This document shows, one piece after another, positions 55,191 to 64,000 of a stretch of DNA of 64,000 nucleotides. The translations under genes and the position numbers were made by a program. The stretch covers positions 186,001-250,000 of the forward strand of contig CBFFRP010000146.1 in NCBI GenBank assembly GCA_965644295.1, in the 5' to 3' direction. Source of the DNA: Paraphysomonas bandaiensis. Its lineage: Eukaryota > Chrysophyceae. Within the stretch, counting starts at the first letter, position 1. Each line of letters starts with the position of its first letter. The notes below the pieces were generated by a model, which worked only from the letters and a program-made list of their open reading frames with translations, searched no databases and was not told the DNA's origin.

Positions 55191-57476
55191 ATGGTAGATA
55201 AGATACCTCTTGTATCTCTGTTTGGGAAATCAGAGGCCTGTAGCGTTAAGGTAAGCCCCGGGGGTCGGTGGATGGGTTGGTTAGGTCGAGCTAACGGTGC
55301 TCTGAATATATGGATTGCACCTCTTCCTCTACCTGAACACACTGATGGGAATGAACAAGACCATACCTCGAAATCTATTCCAGGTGCTGTACAGCTGACA
55401 TGCAGTAGTGATCGTGATGTGTGCACATACTACACCTTTACGCATGATGACAAGCGTATTATTTATTTACAAGAGACCTCTCATGGATCAGAATTATATC
55501 ATCCATTTCTTTTGGATCTTCCTCAGAATTCATGCGATTCAAGTACTTTTCCTGTAGCATCAGGAGTGGATCTTTTACGAAAGTACCCGGAATTAACATG
55601 TGCTATTGGCTTCGTTGGAGGCCTACAGCTGTGGCTACCCCACGCTAACAATGACGTTGTTATTCTTGCTACTGGACGCGGGTCATTATTCTGGGATTTA
55701 TGTGAACTAAACCTTACCTCTCACGAATTACTGGTTTTACGTAGAAATCCTATAAATTCTGTGTTTGGTATTGTATGCGTAGTTATGACACTACTTAAGC
55801 ACATAGCGATTGTATGTCTGTCTTTCATGTTGAGAGTGCTTACATCTGAATATATTTGCATGGAAGTGAATAAAATTGCCTCAGCACCATCATTTCCTCT
55901 TCAATACTTTATACACCCGATTTCTGGAGATATTATAGGACATGCAGAGTGTTGCATTTCCGTGGATGGTATTTCCCTACAATTTACACACCGATCAGAT
56001 CGAAGCCGCAGCAATCCCGATGTGTACATTTCTACCTGTCACGCGATCCCATTAAAGAATTTGAACATGCAGTTAGTTGGGTCTGGTGGCGCTACGGGAA
56101 CGCTGTATATGGAGGAGACTGATGACGGAGGCGTAATAGTACATACTTGCGCTGTTACCGACACAACATCTCTAATTAAGTATCCTGGTGAAGAGGTAGT
56201 ATTTCATGATGCAAGAGCAGATATTAGTCAGTTTCTTATTCATCCACGCAGTGGAAAAGTAGACGCGTGTTACGTGATTTCAGAACGAACAGACATCGTT
56301 CCCATTTCTGAATCAGGCAAAGCAGTATGTAAGAGCTTAGCACTTTTTTCTTCTCACACGAAATCTACACAAGAAAGTGTTTCGCTGGTGTCGCGCTCCC
56401 ACGAAGATGATATTTGGGTTGTGTTGGTGGCATCTGATAGAAATGCCGGTTTGTATTATCTGGTTCAGAATCCGTTATCCAGAAAAGTGGATGAGTGCAC
56501 AGCGCCAAGTAACTCACTCTGTAGTATCCGCTGCCTGTTTTCATCGCGTCCAGTGTTATTGACATTCCCCTTGGTAGACACGCAATCTGTAGTAATACCC
56601 TCTAGAGATGGGCTTTCTTTACCAGGTTACTTGACTTTTCCTTGTGGTACGAAGGCGGAATCTGTGTGTATTCCCCAGCCAACTGCACTTCACCTTCCCC
56701 TCGTGATTGTGCTTCACGGCGGACCCTCCGCAAGGGATTATGATGGATACAACCCTGCAGTCCAATTGCTGACGTCTCGTGGTATGGCGGTACTGTCTGT
56801 AAACTACAGAGGTTCCACAGGATATGGCATGAACTATATGAAGCTCGGGAACGGTAATGTAGATAAAATGCATGATGATGTTGAAGATGCTCGTATATGG
56901 GCCATCTCGAACCGAATTGCGGATCCTGATCGTATAGCAATATTAGGTGCATCTTGGGGTGGTTATTTAGCTCTTGGAGGAGTTACTGGTATCTCTTCGT
57001 CTACTGAGGCCTCTCCAAATAGCAGATATGCCGCGGTAGTGGCAATCGTTCCTCTAGTATCTGTTGGTGCAGCTAACACTTCGAAATCATTCCGTGGCGA
57101 TCCTCTTGTAGCGCGCTATTGGAAGCAAATTTATGGCCCTGTTATTGCTACCAGTGTCAAAGAGGCAAAAACATTATCCCCATTGTTCCAGATGCACAAG
57201 CTCACTTGTAATAACGTTCTCCTTATTCATGGAGAAAATGATCCGAGAGTACCTCAACAGCAAGTTGATGCCATAGCTAATGCTGCTTTGGAAAGAGGCG
57301 CGAATATAATTTATATGACATACTCAAATGAGGGTCATTCAATCAGAAAAGAGCCAAATGTAATACATATGTGGCACTCCATAGAACGTTTTTTATGTGA
57401 GTGCTTAAAGCTGACCGCGCCGCCTGAAGTAAATGATGCTGACACCAAAAATCACACGGCGTCGTTAAAAGTATGA
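55191..57476 (+). CDS. S9-family serine peptidase (acylaminoacyl-peptidase / prolyl-oligopeptidase type)
   Basis: 761 residues. The first 450 residues should form the beta-propeller (VSPGGRWMGWLGRANGALNI near the N-terminus). The C-terminal alpha/beta-hydrolase domain has the oxyanion segment VIVLHGGPSARDYDG, NYRGSTGYG, the nucleophile elbow GASWGGYLA (Ser588), GENDPRVP (Asp684) and NEGHSIRK (His716), a complete catalytic triad. The GGPS...YRGSTGYG pattern places it in the S9B/S9C group that removes acylated amino acids or dipeptides. No signal peptide, so it is cytosolic. Residues about 193-235 (IVCVVMTLLKHIAIVC) are unusually hydrophobic for this fold. The DNA there begins GTATTG and ends CATAG after 39 nt, so an in-frame intron may be hidden. 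Confidence 0.9.
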   Translation: MVDKIPLVSLFGKSEACSVKVSPGGRWMGWLGRANGALNIWIAPLPLPEHTDGNEQDHTSKSIPGAVQLTCSSDRDVCTYYTFTHDDKRIIYLQETSHGSELYHPFLLDLPQNSCDSSTFPVASGVDLLRKYPELTCAIGFVGGLQLWLPHANNDVVILATGRGSLFWDLCELNLTSHELLVLRRNPINSVFGIVCVVMTLLKHIAIVCLSFMLRVLTSEYICMEVNKIASAPSFPLQYFIHPISGDIIGHAECCISVDGISLQFTHRSDRSRSNPDVYISTCHAIPLKNLNMQLVGSGGATGTLYMEETDDGGVIVHTCAVTDTTSLIKYPGEEVVFHDARADISQFLIHPRSGKVDACYVISERTDIVPISESGKAVCKSLALFSSHTKSTQESVSLVSRSHEDDIWVVLVASDRNAGLYYLVQNPLSRKVDECTAPSNSLCSIRCLFSSRPVLLTFPLVDTQSVVIPSRDGLSLPGYLTFPCGTKAESVCIPQPTALHLPLVIVLHGGPSARDYDGYNPAVQLLTSRGMAVLSVNYRGSTGYGMNYMKLGNGNVDKMHDDVEDARIWAISNRIADPDRIAILGASWGGYLALGGVTGISSSTEASPNSRYAAVVAIVPLVSVGAANTSKSFRGDPLVARYWKQIYGPVIATSVKEAKTLSPLFQMHKLTCNNVLLIHGENDPRVPQQQVDAIANAALERGANIIYMTYSNEGHSIRKEPNVIHMWHSIERFLCECLKLTAPPEVNDADTKNHTASLKV

Positions 57477-57804
57477 GTGTTATCAGCATACTGTTGCTAG
57501 TCGCGTGATTCATATCTTTGAGTATTTAATAAACAAAATATTTTGATATGATATTCTGAATATATATTCGATTTTTTATTCTCGTTATCTCTAGGTTACA
57601 GATACCAGATACTGTGGGCATTACTGATATGCGGCTTTCTTATTTTACGTAAATATTTTAAATTCATTGTGTTATATTATATCACGTAAAAGAAGTGAAA
57701 CAACAAATCCTAATTGTATAGCATTCACATTCTTGAAGTTAATAATCACACACAAATAAACAATCTACAAAGTCATGGTACTATTCCTACACTGAATCTG
57801 TTGT
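57477..57804. other. Short convergent spacer
   Basis: 3' ends of the S9 peptidase and Sfi1-like genes. AT-rich, with an AATAAA-like stretch (TTTAATAAACAAA) near 57,525 that may serve as a poly(A) signal. Confidence 0.4.
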
Positions 57805-60800
57805 TTACGATATCGGAATACCCAGTGCAGATGTAGAAAAAAGAGCACGGTTTAGAGTCTTTAGCTTTGTCTTCCTGGACTTGTGAACATTATGCTGTAG
57901 ATTCTTAATTGCTCGTAGCATGGCGAATTTTTGTGAATGTATGTTCATCAAGCGAACTCTGTGAATTTCTGCCCACTGTGCGCACACTCGACTGTCCAGT
58001 ACGTGAAATACTTGCGTTATCCTCCTTCTTAAATTAAACTGAAGAATTTTCTTTCTGACGTACCGGCGACGTCGACACTCTACTGCATTGTTTAGCAGAG
58101 CATTGATGCCAACACGCAGCTTGTACTTCATCTGCCACCTGTCAATAGCATACATATGGCGATGACAACGCTTCAACTTCTGTACATGGTATCGAAGAAA
58201 TGCCATAGCAAAGAGCAGAGAGGACTTGCGATGATACTCGCGCGCCCTTTGGTTAGCTGCCATACTCCTTTCTTCTATGTAACCCCTCCGTCGAATAGCT
58301 GTGCAAATACACTCAAAGCTAAATCTCTGAGCCCTAAACTGACACTTCCGCTGTACTTTACTAGAGTAGACGTTGGCTCGAAGCCGAAAGAGACCACGTT
58401 TCTTGAAAAATACAAGTTGACGTTGGAAAAAGTCTGTCAGTAGGTTCACCTTGAAGTCATAGTCCTTAACTTTCCATGCCACAAATATCTTCATCTGTCG
58501 CAAGGTTCGCAACTTCTTAGTGCGTTCCTTCTGAAGTAGGTACCCCTCTAAATTTCGTTCGACGATGGTATCGACCTTCCATTCCCTAATAATATGAGAC
58601 AATTCCTTCTGCACTCGTAGCTTCAAGTTGGAAAATATGAGATGGATAAACTTCCGCCCCAAGGTGGCGTTTCGATAAGTACTCTTAATGTGGTCGAAGA
58701 AACGCCGCTTTCGCAACAACAACACCTGCTTGTATACCTTGCACATGAGGGTGTGATACTTAAAGAACGATAGTCCACGGCGTCGCATGATTCGCTTCCA
58801 GGCACCATACAAGACATCACCGGTCCGATGCAAAGCCAAGCGTTCGTATATTCTCCTCTCAAACAGTTTAAAGGCTCTGTGTAATATCCTTCTCTTATAG
58901 TATTGTGATCCTAACTCTCCACTCTGAAGGACCCTATATCGCACAGTCCAGCGGTATAGGTACGTAGCTATCATTCTGGTAGTATGTTTGCTGTGCGAGT
59001 TGAGGAGCAGAATACGCTGTGAGAGTGGAGACAAAGAGGCTTTACCAGTGTCCGGTCGTAATGTTCCAAAAACCGCATTGTAAGCACTTCTCCTGTACAT
59101 CACGCTCCCTCTGTTGTGATCACATATTAAACGTCTAACGCGTGACTTCCAGCTCTTTATTGCTCTCTTACGACATTGAAAAGTATAGTGTGACATCGCC
59201 GACCGCTTTAGTCGTTCTCTATGAGAGATGCTTCCGAGAGTTTTAAAAAACAGACTCAAACTGCGTCGCTGGTAATGCGACACGATAAAACGAATGACTT
59301 CTCTATTTCGAGCGCGGCATAGATAACCGTTTCGTAAATTGACGAGTGCTCGCTTCAGTAGCGTTCTCCTGTGCATTGTATCGCATGTATGTACCCTGAA
59401 CGACACCATTCTCCTGTACTCAAGATATCGCACTAAGCGTGGAAACCATAGGCTCTTAAGACGTATCGTCAAAGAACTTTTTCTCTTTTCTCTGTTTCTT
59501 ATTCTGAAGGAAACTGCATTACTCCATCTACGCAAGCAGGACGCTTCATCATGACAGGTCTTGTGATCAATTGCATACTCCACAAGAAGCCGTCCACTGG
59601 TTCTGATGTCTTTGTACCGGAGTAAGCGGTCAGTGAAGTATAGTCTGCAAAGTCGCCTCTCACGATATGCAGTGCTGTAGTTCCGAGATGCACGCTCATG
59701 CACGCTGCAGTCACGAAGGTACTGAATGCTTCTAAAAACGGACTGCTTCAACAATGAGTTCCTACACCTCTGGGCGTGTTCGCTCATCGCTTCACTCGTC
59801 TTGTATAAATCAACAAACACCATAAACACAGACCGCTTAACTCGCACGCAGTGTCTATCGTAGCCAGTATGAAAAGCGACCTGCAGCAGTTTTCTGCGCT
59901 TGAACCATGCAAGCCATTCGGTCCAACCACGCTCCAATCTCAGCGTACTGTAGTGGAGGTATACAACCGCAGAGTAAGACCTATCTATGCGAGATCGAGT
60001 CCTGATGCTCGTTTCAATTATGTCAGCGATTCGATCTGAGTGTTGAATATCAGGTGACAAATTTTCGACGAGGTCATTCATTCTAGATATGTAACTTTGC
60101 TTGTTGACGTACTTTTTCCATAACATTATTCCAATACGCATTCTACGACGAGCGACATGTCGATCACTTCTTGCATAAGATAAGGATCTAATGCTATGTA
60201 TTTCATCGCTGTGCCTTTTTCTATTCCAGACGGCTTTGTTTCTGCCGCGCATAATCTCTATTCCTACAACACCACAGTGTCGTCTAATCCAGACGCGCAA
60301 TTTAATTCCCTTCAGTTTTGTTCTAAACTCCGATAATTTAATGTGCACCATATCACATCTATTCCGCTTAGCTCTAACTCTACCTCGCCACTTCCGAAAC
60401 CACAACCGTTGCACTGAGCTCCTTAGATGCTCATCTGCGCGGTTATTTCTACGTGAAAGAGCGGCTAGATTATTACTCCTAATATATAGTCTGCTTAAGG
60501 CCCAAATCTTTCTTCGGGAGTGATGCTGCATGGTAGCCGTGTAACCGGCAACTCTAGTGCCCACACTGGTGTTCATATGAGTTTTCAAGACGCCCAGATA
60601 TCGAGTTAAGCTCATCCTCCGGAATAGCAAAGTTGCATATTTCGTTGCTGCTCGCTCCATTGACACTGCTCGTTGGCAAGCTACATGCCTAAACATTTCT
60701 ATTGCATGTTTAATTCTCACCACTCTGAGCCGTCTGTCCACGCGAAGCCATGACCCCCGCTCCTCTTTGCGATACTTAACAAAATTCTTCCAACACTGCA

Positions 60801-62949
60801 CCATACAACTCATTCTTTCACGAATGAAATAGGTTTCTGCTTTGTGTATACCGAGCGATGCACAGTACAAGCTCGAGGAATCGCACAAGCTTCTTGGATC
60901 CAACTGTTCTGTGTATGCCCTGGACTCTAATCGCCCATTCGGCAAGTGCCGCTGGTTGACTGTTGCTATGTGCTGCCTCCTTAAACATACTCTCGCCAGA
61001 AGAATGCACAGTACCTCTCTACTGCGCTTTCTACGGAAATGGTTAACACTCTCTATCATCTGCCTTTTCTTGTCGCAGTGCTTAGTGGTCAGGCCTCTCC
61101 ATATGATGACAGCGCGCTTCTGAGCGGATATTTCAAAATGACTAAAACCCTCATTATACTGTACAGTATGTCGTTCAGAGCGCTGATGGTATGAAAACCA
61201 GCGTGACATCCCATCGACCAATAGTTTCTCAGTCCTAAATACTTTGTATCGCGCTCGAGAGTGAAACTGGCGGCGAGATACCTCTCGCCATCTCGAGAAG
61301 TGCGGCTTGACGACACGCACAGCAAAGTGATTCCATGCACGCAAATAGTTTTCGTAAGAAGTACTACGACTAGAACGTCTGAGCGAGACATTTACAAGTA
61401 GGCTTTTGATCGCTTTTAATGCCATACCATTCCATTTCAAGTCCTCAGACTTTCGATGGAGCTGTTTTTGACGGCATAGCTCGCGCAGATTCTCACGCCA
61501 TATCATAACATAGCGACCTAGTCCCAGTCCTCTCCCCACTACACTGCAACTTTTAACTCCTCTACGACCTGCAGCGTGCCTGGATTTCTGCCGTTGCAAA
61601 GCCGCGGCATAAATCCTTTTCTGCAGAAAAATACAGTTTCGAAAATTCTGCCATAACGACAGCGATCGACGGAGTGTTGCCCGGTAACAATGCTTACGAG
61701 CCTGGCGATAGTATCGATTCATATGACGCTGAGCTACAGTCCGCCACCTACATGAAAACAATCTCGTTAGTAAAGAGTAAGTGAATCACCAATTACAAGA
61801 TATAATCCAGCAAAAGAGATGTACTATCATTGCATTGCACATACCGGTGTAAACAGAGACTAGCAAAACTTAATCTGCCAATTCTATTCTTCCTTCGACT
61901 TAAGCGCCTTGACTTAGCTACCTGACACATTCTTCTTACAGCAACGGTCAAACTAAATGTCACTCTAAAGTATTTCGCTTGAGACATACATATACCAGAG
62001 AAAAATCTGAGCTGGACAAGTCTTTCGTAGAACTGTCTCATTACAGCACGATCCTTGGACCTCAATACCTCTTGAACCTCATTTGTAATTTTGACTACCT
62101 TACGATGACGCTTCACACTAAAAAATAGAACATTTAATACCCGTCTATATCGTTTTTTTGCATAACGCTCCTCTCCACACAACTCATGTGCCATCTGTTC
62201 GCATTTGCTCTTCAGGCGTGAGAAAAAAGCATTCTTCCAGCACCGCCACCTGATTCTATTTTCTGTGTAATATTCACTCACTATACACGCCCTCCGCCTT
62301 AACACAGAAAGTTCGAAAAGACGTCTAAATGCAGATTGGCAGCGTCCTTTCATGTATCGTTCATCGTGAATGCTCTCCAAGTGTTTACTCGAGCAAGTTT
62401 GAATAGCACGCTGCAAAAATACACCCAAGGCCTTTCGAAGAGCATGTTTCCGTGCTTTCTCCATATTATGTAGACAATTAAACTTACGGATGATTCGATG
62501 TCGCCATTGTATAATATATTGAATGATAGCTCGCTTGCGCCTGAAGCGTATGATTGCTTCCTGCTGGTGGTGCTTCCTCATTCGAACTAGTGCCTGTTGT
62601 GAAGGTACCAATGATTTCGAATTACTTGGAATTCCATGATAGACACTTAGATTCGTGTCATCATTAAGAGAGTCTAAGTCATGCACCATCTCCCACACAG
62701 CCTGACTTCTATTTTCCAGTTCTTTTTTTTTGGTTTGCAACCACTTTGTATTAATATCTTTACTCTTCGAGTGCTCCTCACTCTGTCGTCTGCCATTTAT
62801 ATCAACATATACACGACTGTGTGTATTAGATGATAGATGTGAGGCAATATCCAGTGATGCCCCTGCACCCTACACATGCATTAGTTAGATTGATACAGCG
62901 TATCATATGGTCTTACGTAGTAATCATACAGCACCTCCCGATTGGCCAT
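57805..62949 (-). CDS. Sfi1-like centrin-binding repeat protein
   Basis: Exons in transcript order: 62917-62949, 61845-62869 and 57805-61747, giving 1,666 residues. Introns are 47 nt (CTAAC branch site) and 97 nt (TTTACTAAC). The first exon encodes only MANREVLYDYY. The rest is extremely Arg-rich, with scattered Trp in the Sfi1 pattern, A-x6-7-W-x2 with conserved Phe/Leu and Arg (for example RSLSLWQNFRNC, AVIIWRGLTTKH, RAIKSWKSRVRR, SVQRLWFRKWRGR). Such repeats form a single long helix that binds centrins along its length at basal bodies, centrosomes or spindle pole bodies. The repeat spacing is irregular, and which ones bind centrin is uncertain. The small 5' exon is supported by frame continuity, donor, acceptor and branch site only. 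Confidence 0.8.
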
Positions 62950-63537
62950 ATCACACTATCAACCCAATGCAATGTAATCCAGCATGTAGATATATAAAGG
63001 GTTATGTGGACGATAAGATGGCTGCATATCGTTCTGAACTATCATGACTGCCACTGTTCAATGTATACATACATATGCATACATATATAAGCCCCTATGC
63101 TCTATATGTATGTGTGTGTATTGTACATGGGGAAGATACTGTGGGCTAACAGTCATTTTTCTGTATTACCGGTATACTGTATCTGATAATACGGTGGGTA
63201 CTTGTTGACATGTACCTATTCAGAATGTTGTAATGTATATAGGTACATATATGAATATGATGTATACCATCATGTACGTACGACAGTCTGAGGAATAGTG
63301 GGTTCCACTGGCTATGGACAGCCCCCCACTCTTTCCTATCTAGTTGTACTTGTACGTATAGACCCATATACTGCTGTACACAGGTATCGATGTCTAGATG
63401 TAGTGTATAGTTGTGTGCCTGTGATCGTCCACTATAACCACATCACATCACATCACTGTTCTCTCAAGGAAACATATATATACACTATCTGTATATCTAT
63501 TTAACACGAGAGTTGGTGTCTGTCAATATCAGTCCGA
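62950..63537. promoter_or_regulatory. Divergent 5' region, Sfi1-like / J-domain gene
   Basis: Contains CATACATATGCATACATATA (about 63,067) and TGTATGTGTGTGTATTGT (63,106), and ATATACTGCTGTACACAGG about 170 bp upstream of the J-domain start. Frames inside are simple-sequence chance frames. Confidence 0.4.
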
Positions 63538-64000
63538 ATGTCTTGTCCTTTCAAAGTGCTCAGTGTACCAAAAACAGCAACATTAGCTGAGATTAAGACT
63601 GCATATAGACGACTCGCTCTACAGCTACATCCAGATACTAATGGAGGGGATAAGGAGAAATCAGAACGATTTAAGAAAGTATCAGCGGCATATGACACTC
63701 TGACTGATCCAGAGCAACGAAAGAAATATGAATTCGAATCATCAATGAGGAATGCGTCTCAGTGGGGCAGTGGGCGTGGAGGCTATACAGTATACACGAA
63801 TCATACTCCGCGATATGCACATGGACAGGAGTTTCACTTTAATCAGGCAGAATGGGATGCATATCACTATGGCATTGATGAAGACGAATTCGACTTCTTT
63901 TCGGGGGAGGAAGTTGTTATTGAGATGGTTAATGGGAAGCCTCACGCAAGGCGATCTTCTCGAAAAAAAGGGGGCGGAAAGAATAATGGTCGCAGGCAGA
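63538..64000 (+). CDS. J-domain (DnaJ-like) protein, 5' part only
   Basis: 154 complete codons, running off the window end without a stop. Residues 4-70 form a J domain: PFKVLSV, helix II IKTAYRRLALQLHPD (HPD at 31-33, the Hsp70-activating tripeptide), helix III FKKVSAAYDTLTDPEQRKKY. After it come a Gly/Tyr-rich segment (GSGRGGYTVY), an aromatic/acidic region and a basic stretch (RRSSRKKGGGKNNGRRQ). No signal peptide and no zinc-finger region is seen so far. It is a co-chaperone; the location cannot be determined from this part. Confidence 0.88.
   Translation, partial: MSCPFKVLSVPKTATLAEIKTAYRRLALQLHPDTNGGDKEKSERFKKVSAAYDTLTDPEQRKKYEFESSMRNASQWGSGRGGYTVYTNHTPRYAHGQEFHFNQAEWDAYHYGIDEDEFDFFSGEEVVIEMVNGKPHARRSSRKKGGGKNNGRRQ

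Overview
This window is nuclear DNA from a gene-dense eukaryote, most likely a unicellular one. The evidence is spliceosomal introns of about 47-61 nt (GT...AG, often with a CTAAC/CTAAT branch-like motif), standard-code reading frames, and eukaryote-only proteins: the Prp5/DDX46 splicing helicase, eIF3e, ERp29, an SLC35 nucleotide-sugar transporter family member, TMEM97 and an Sfi1-like centrin-binding protein. A Siw14-type phosphatase and a plant/fungal-style ZIFL transporter argue against an animal. I cannot name the lineage. Gene models with introns were spliced by hand from frame continuity and protein family matches.

Layout. 1-1983 is a tandem satellite of 9- and 12-bp units, C-rich on the + strand, which is the orientation expected at a left chromosome end. 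2.2-8.8 kb: a small two-helix membrane protein, an MFS transporter, a TMEM97-like EXPERA protein and a Golgi-type sulfotransferase. 10.2-23.0 kb: a 14-exon ankyrin gene, followed by a direct tandem segmental duplication. The duplicated unit carries the 3' part of the ankyrin gene, a complete GPH/MFS_2-type transporter gene and a 0.6-kb tail. The second ankyrin part is a truncated pseudogene, while both transporter copies look intact. 23.8-36.2 kb: Siw14-like phosphatase, DDX46/Prp5, ERp29, eIF3e and SLC35E3-like genes. 36.85-39.3 kb: a GC-richer insertion with about 70-bp terminal inverted repeats and a decayed RNase H-type reading frame; a fragment of the same family lies at 29 kb. 39.8-52.5 kb: two giant structural genes transcribed divergently. 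One is a 983-aa coiled coil with a four-fold internal repeat of no family I recognise; the other is a 2,981-aa P-loop/TPR/Tudor-like protein. 54.1-64.0 kb: a small helical-repeat protein, an S9 prolyl-oligopeptidase-family peptidase, a 1,666-aa Sfi1-like protein and the start of a J-domain protein.

Most genes are arranged as divergent pairs. The shared 5' regions repeatedly contain GTAT/CATA microsatellites and a short motif close to TACTGCTGTA, which may mark promoters. The genes do not form one pathway. They are housekeeping genes (splicing, translation, ER folding, Golgi sugar and sulfate chemistry) mixed with large repeat-protein genes.
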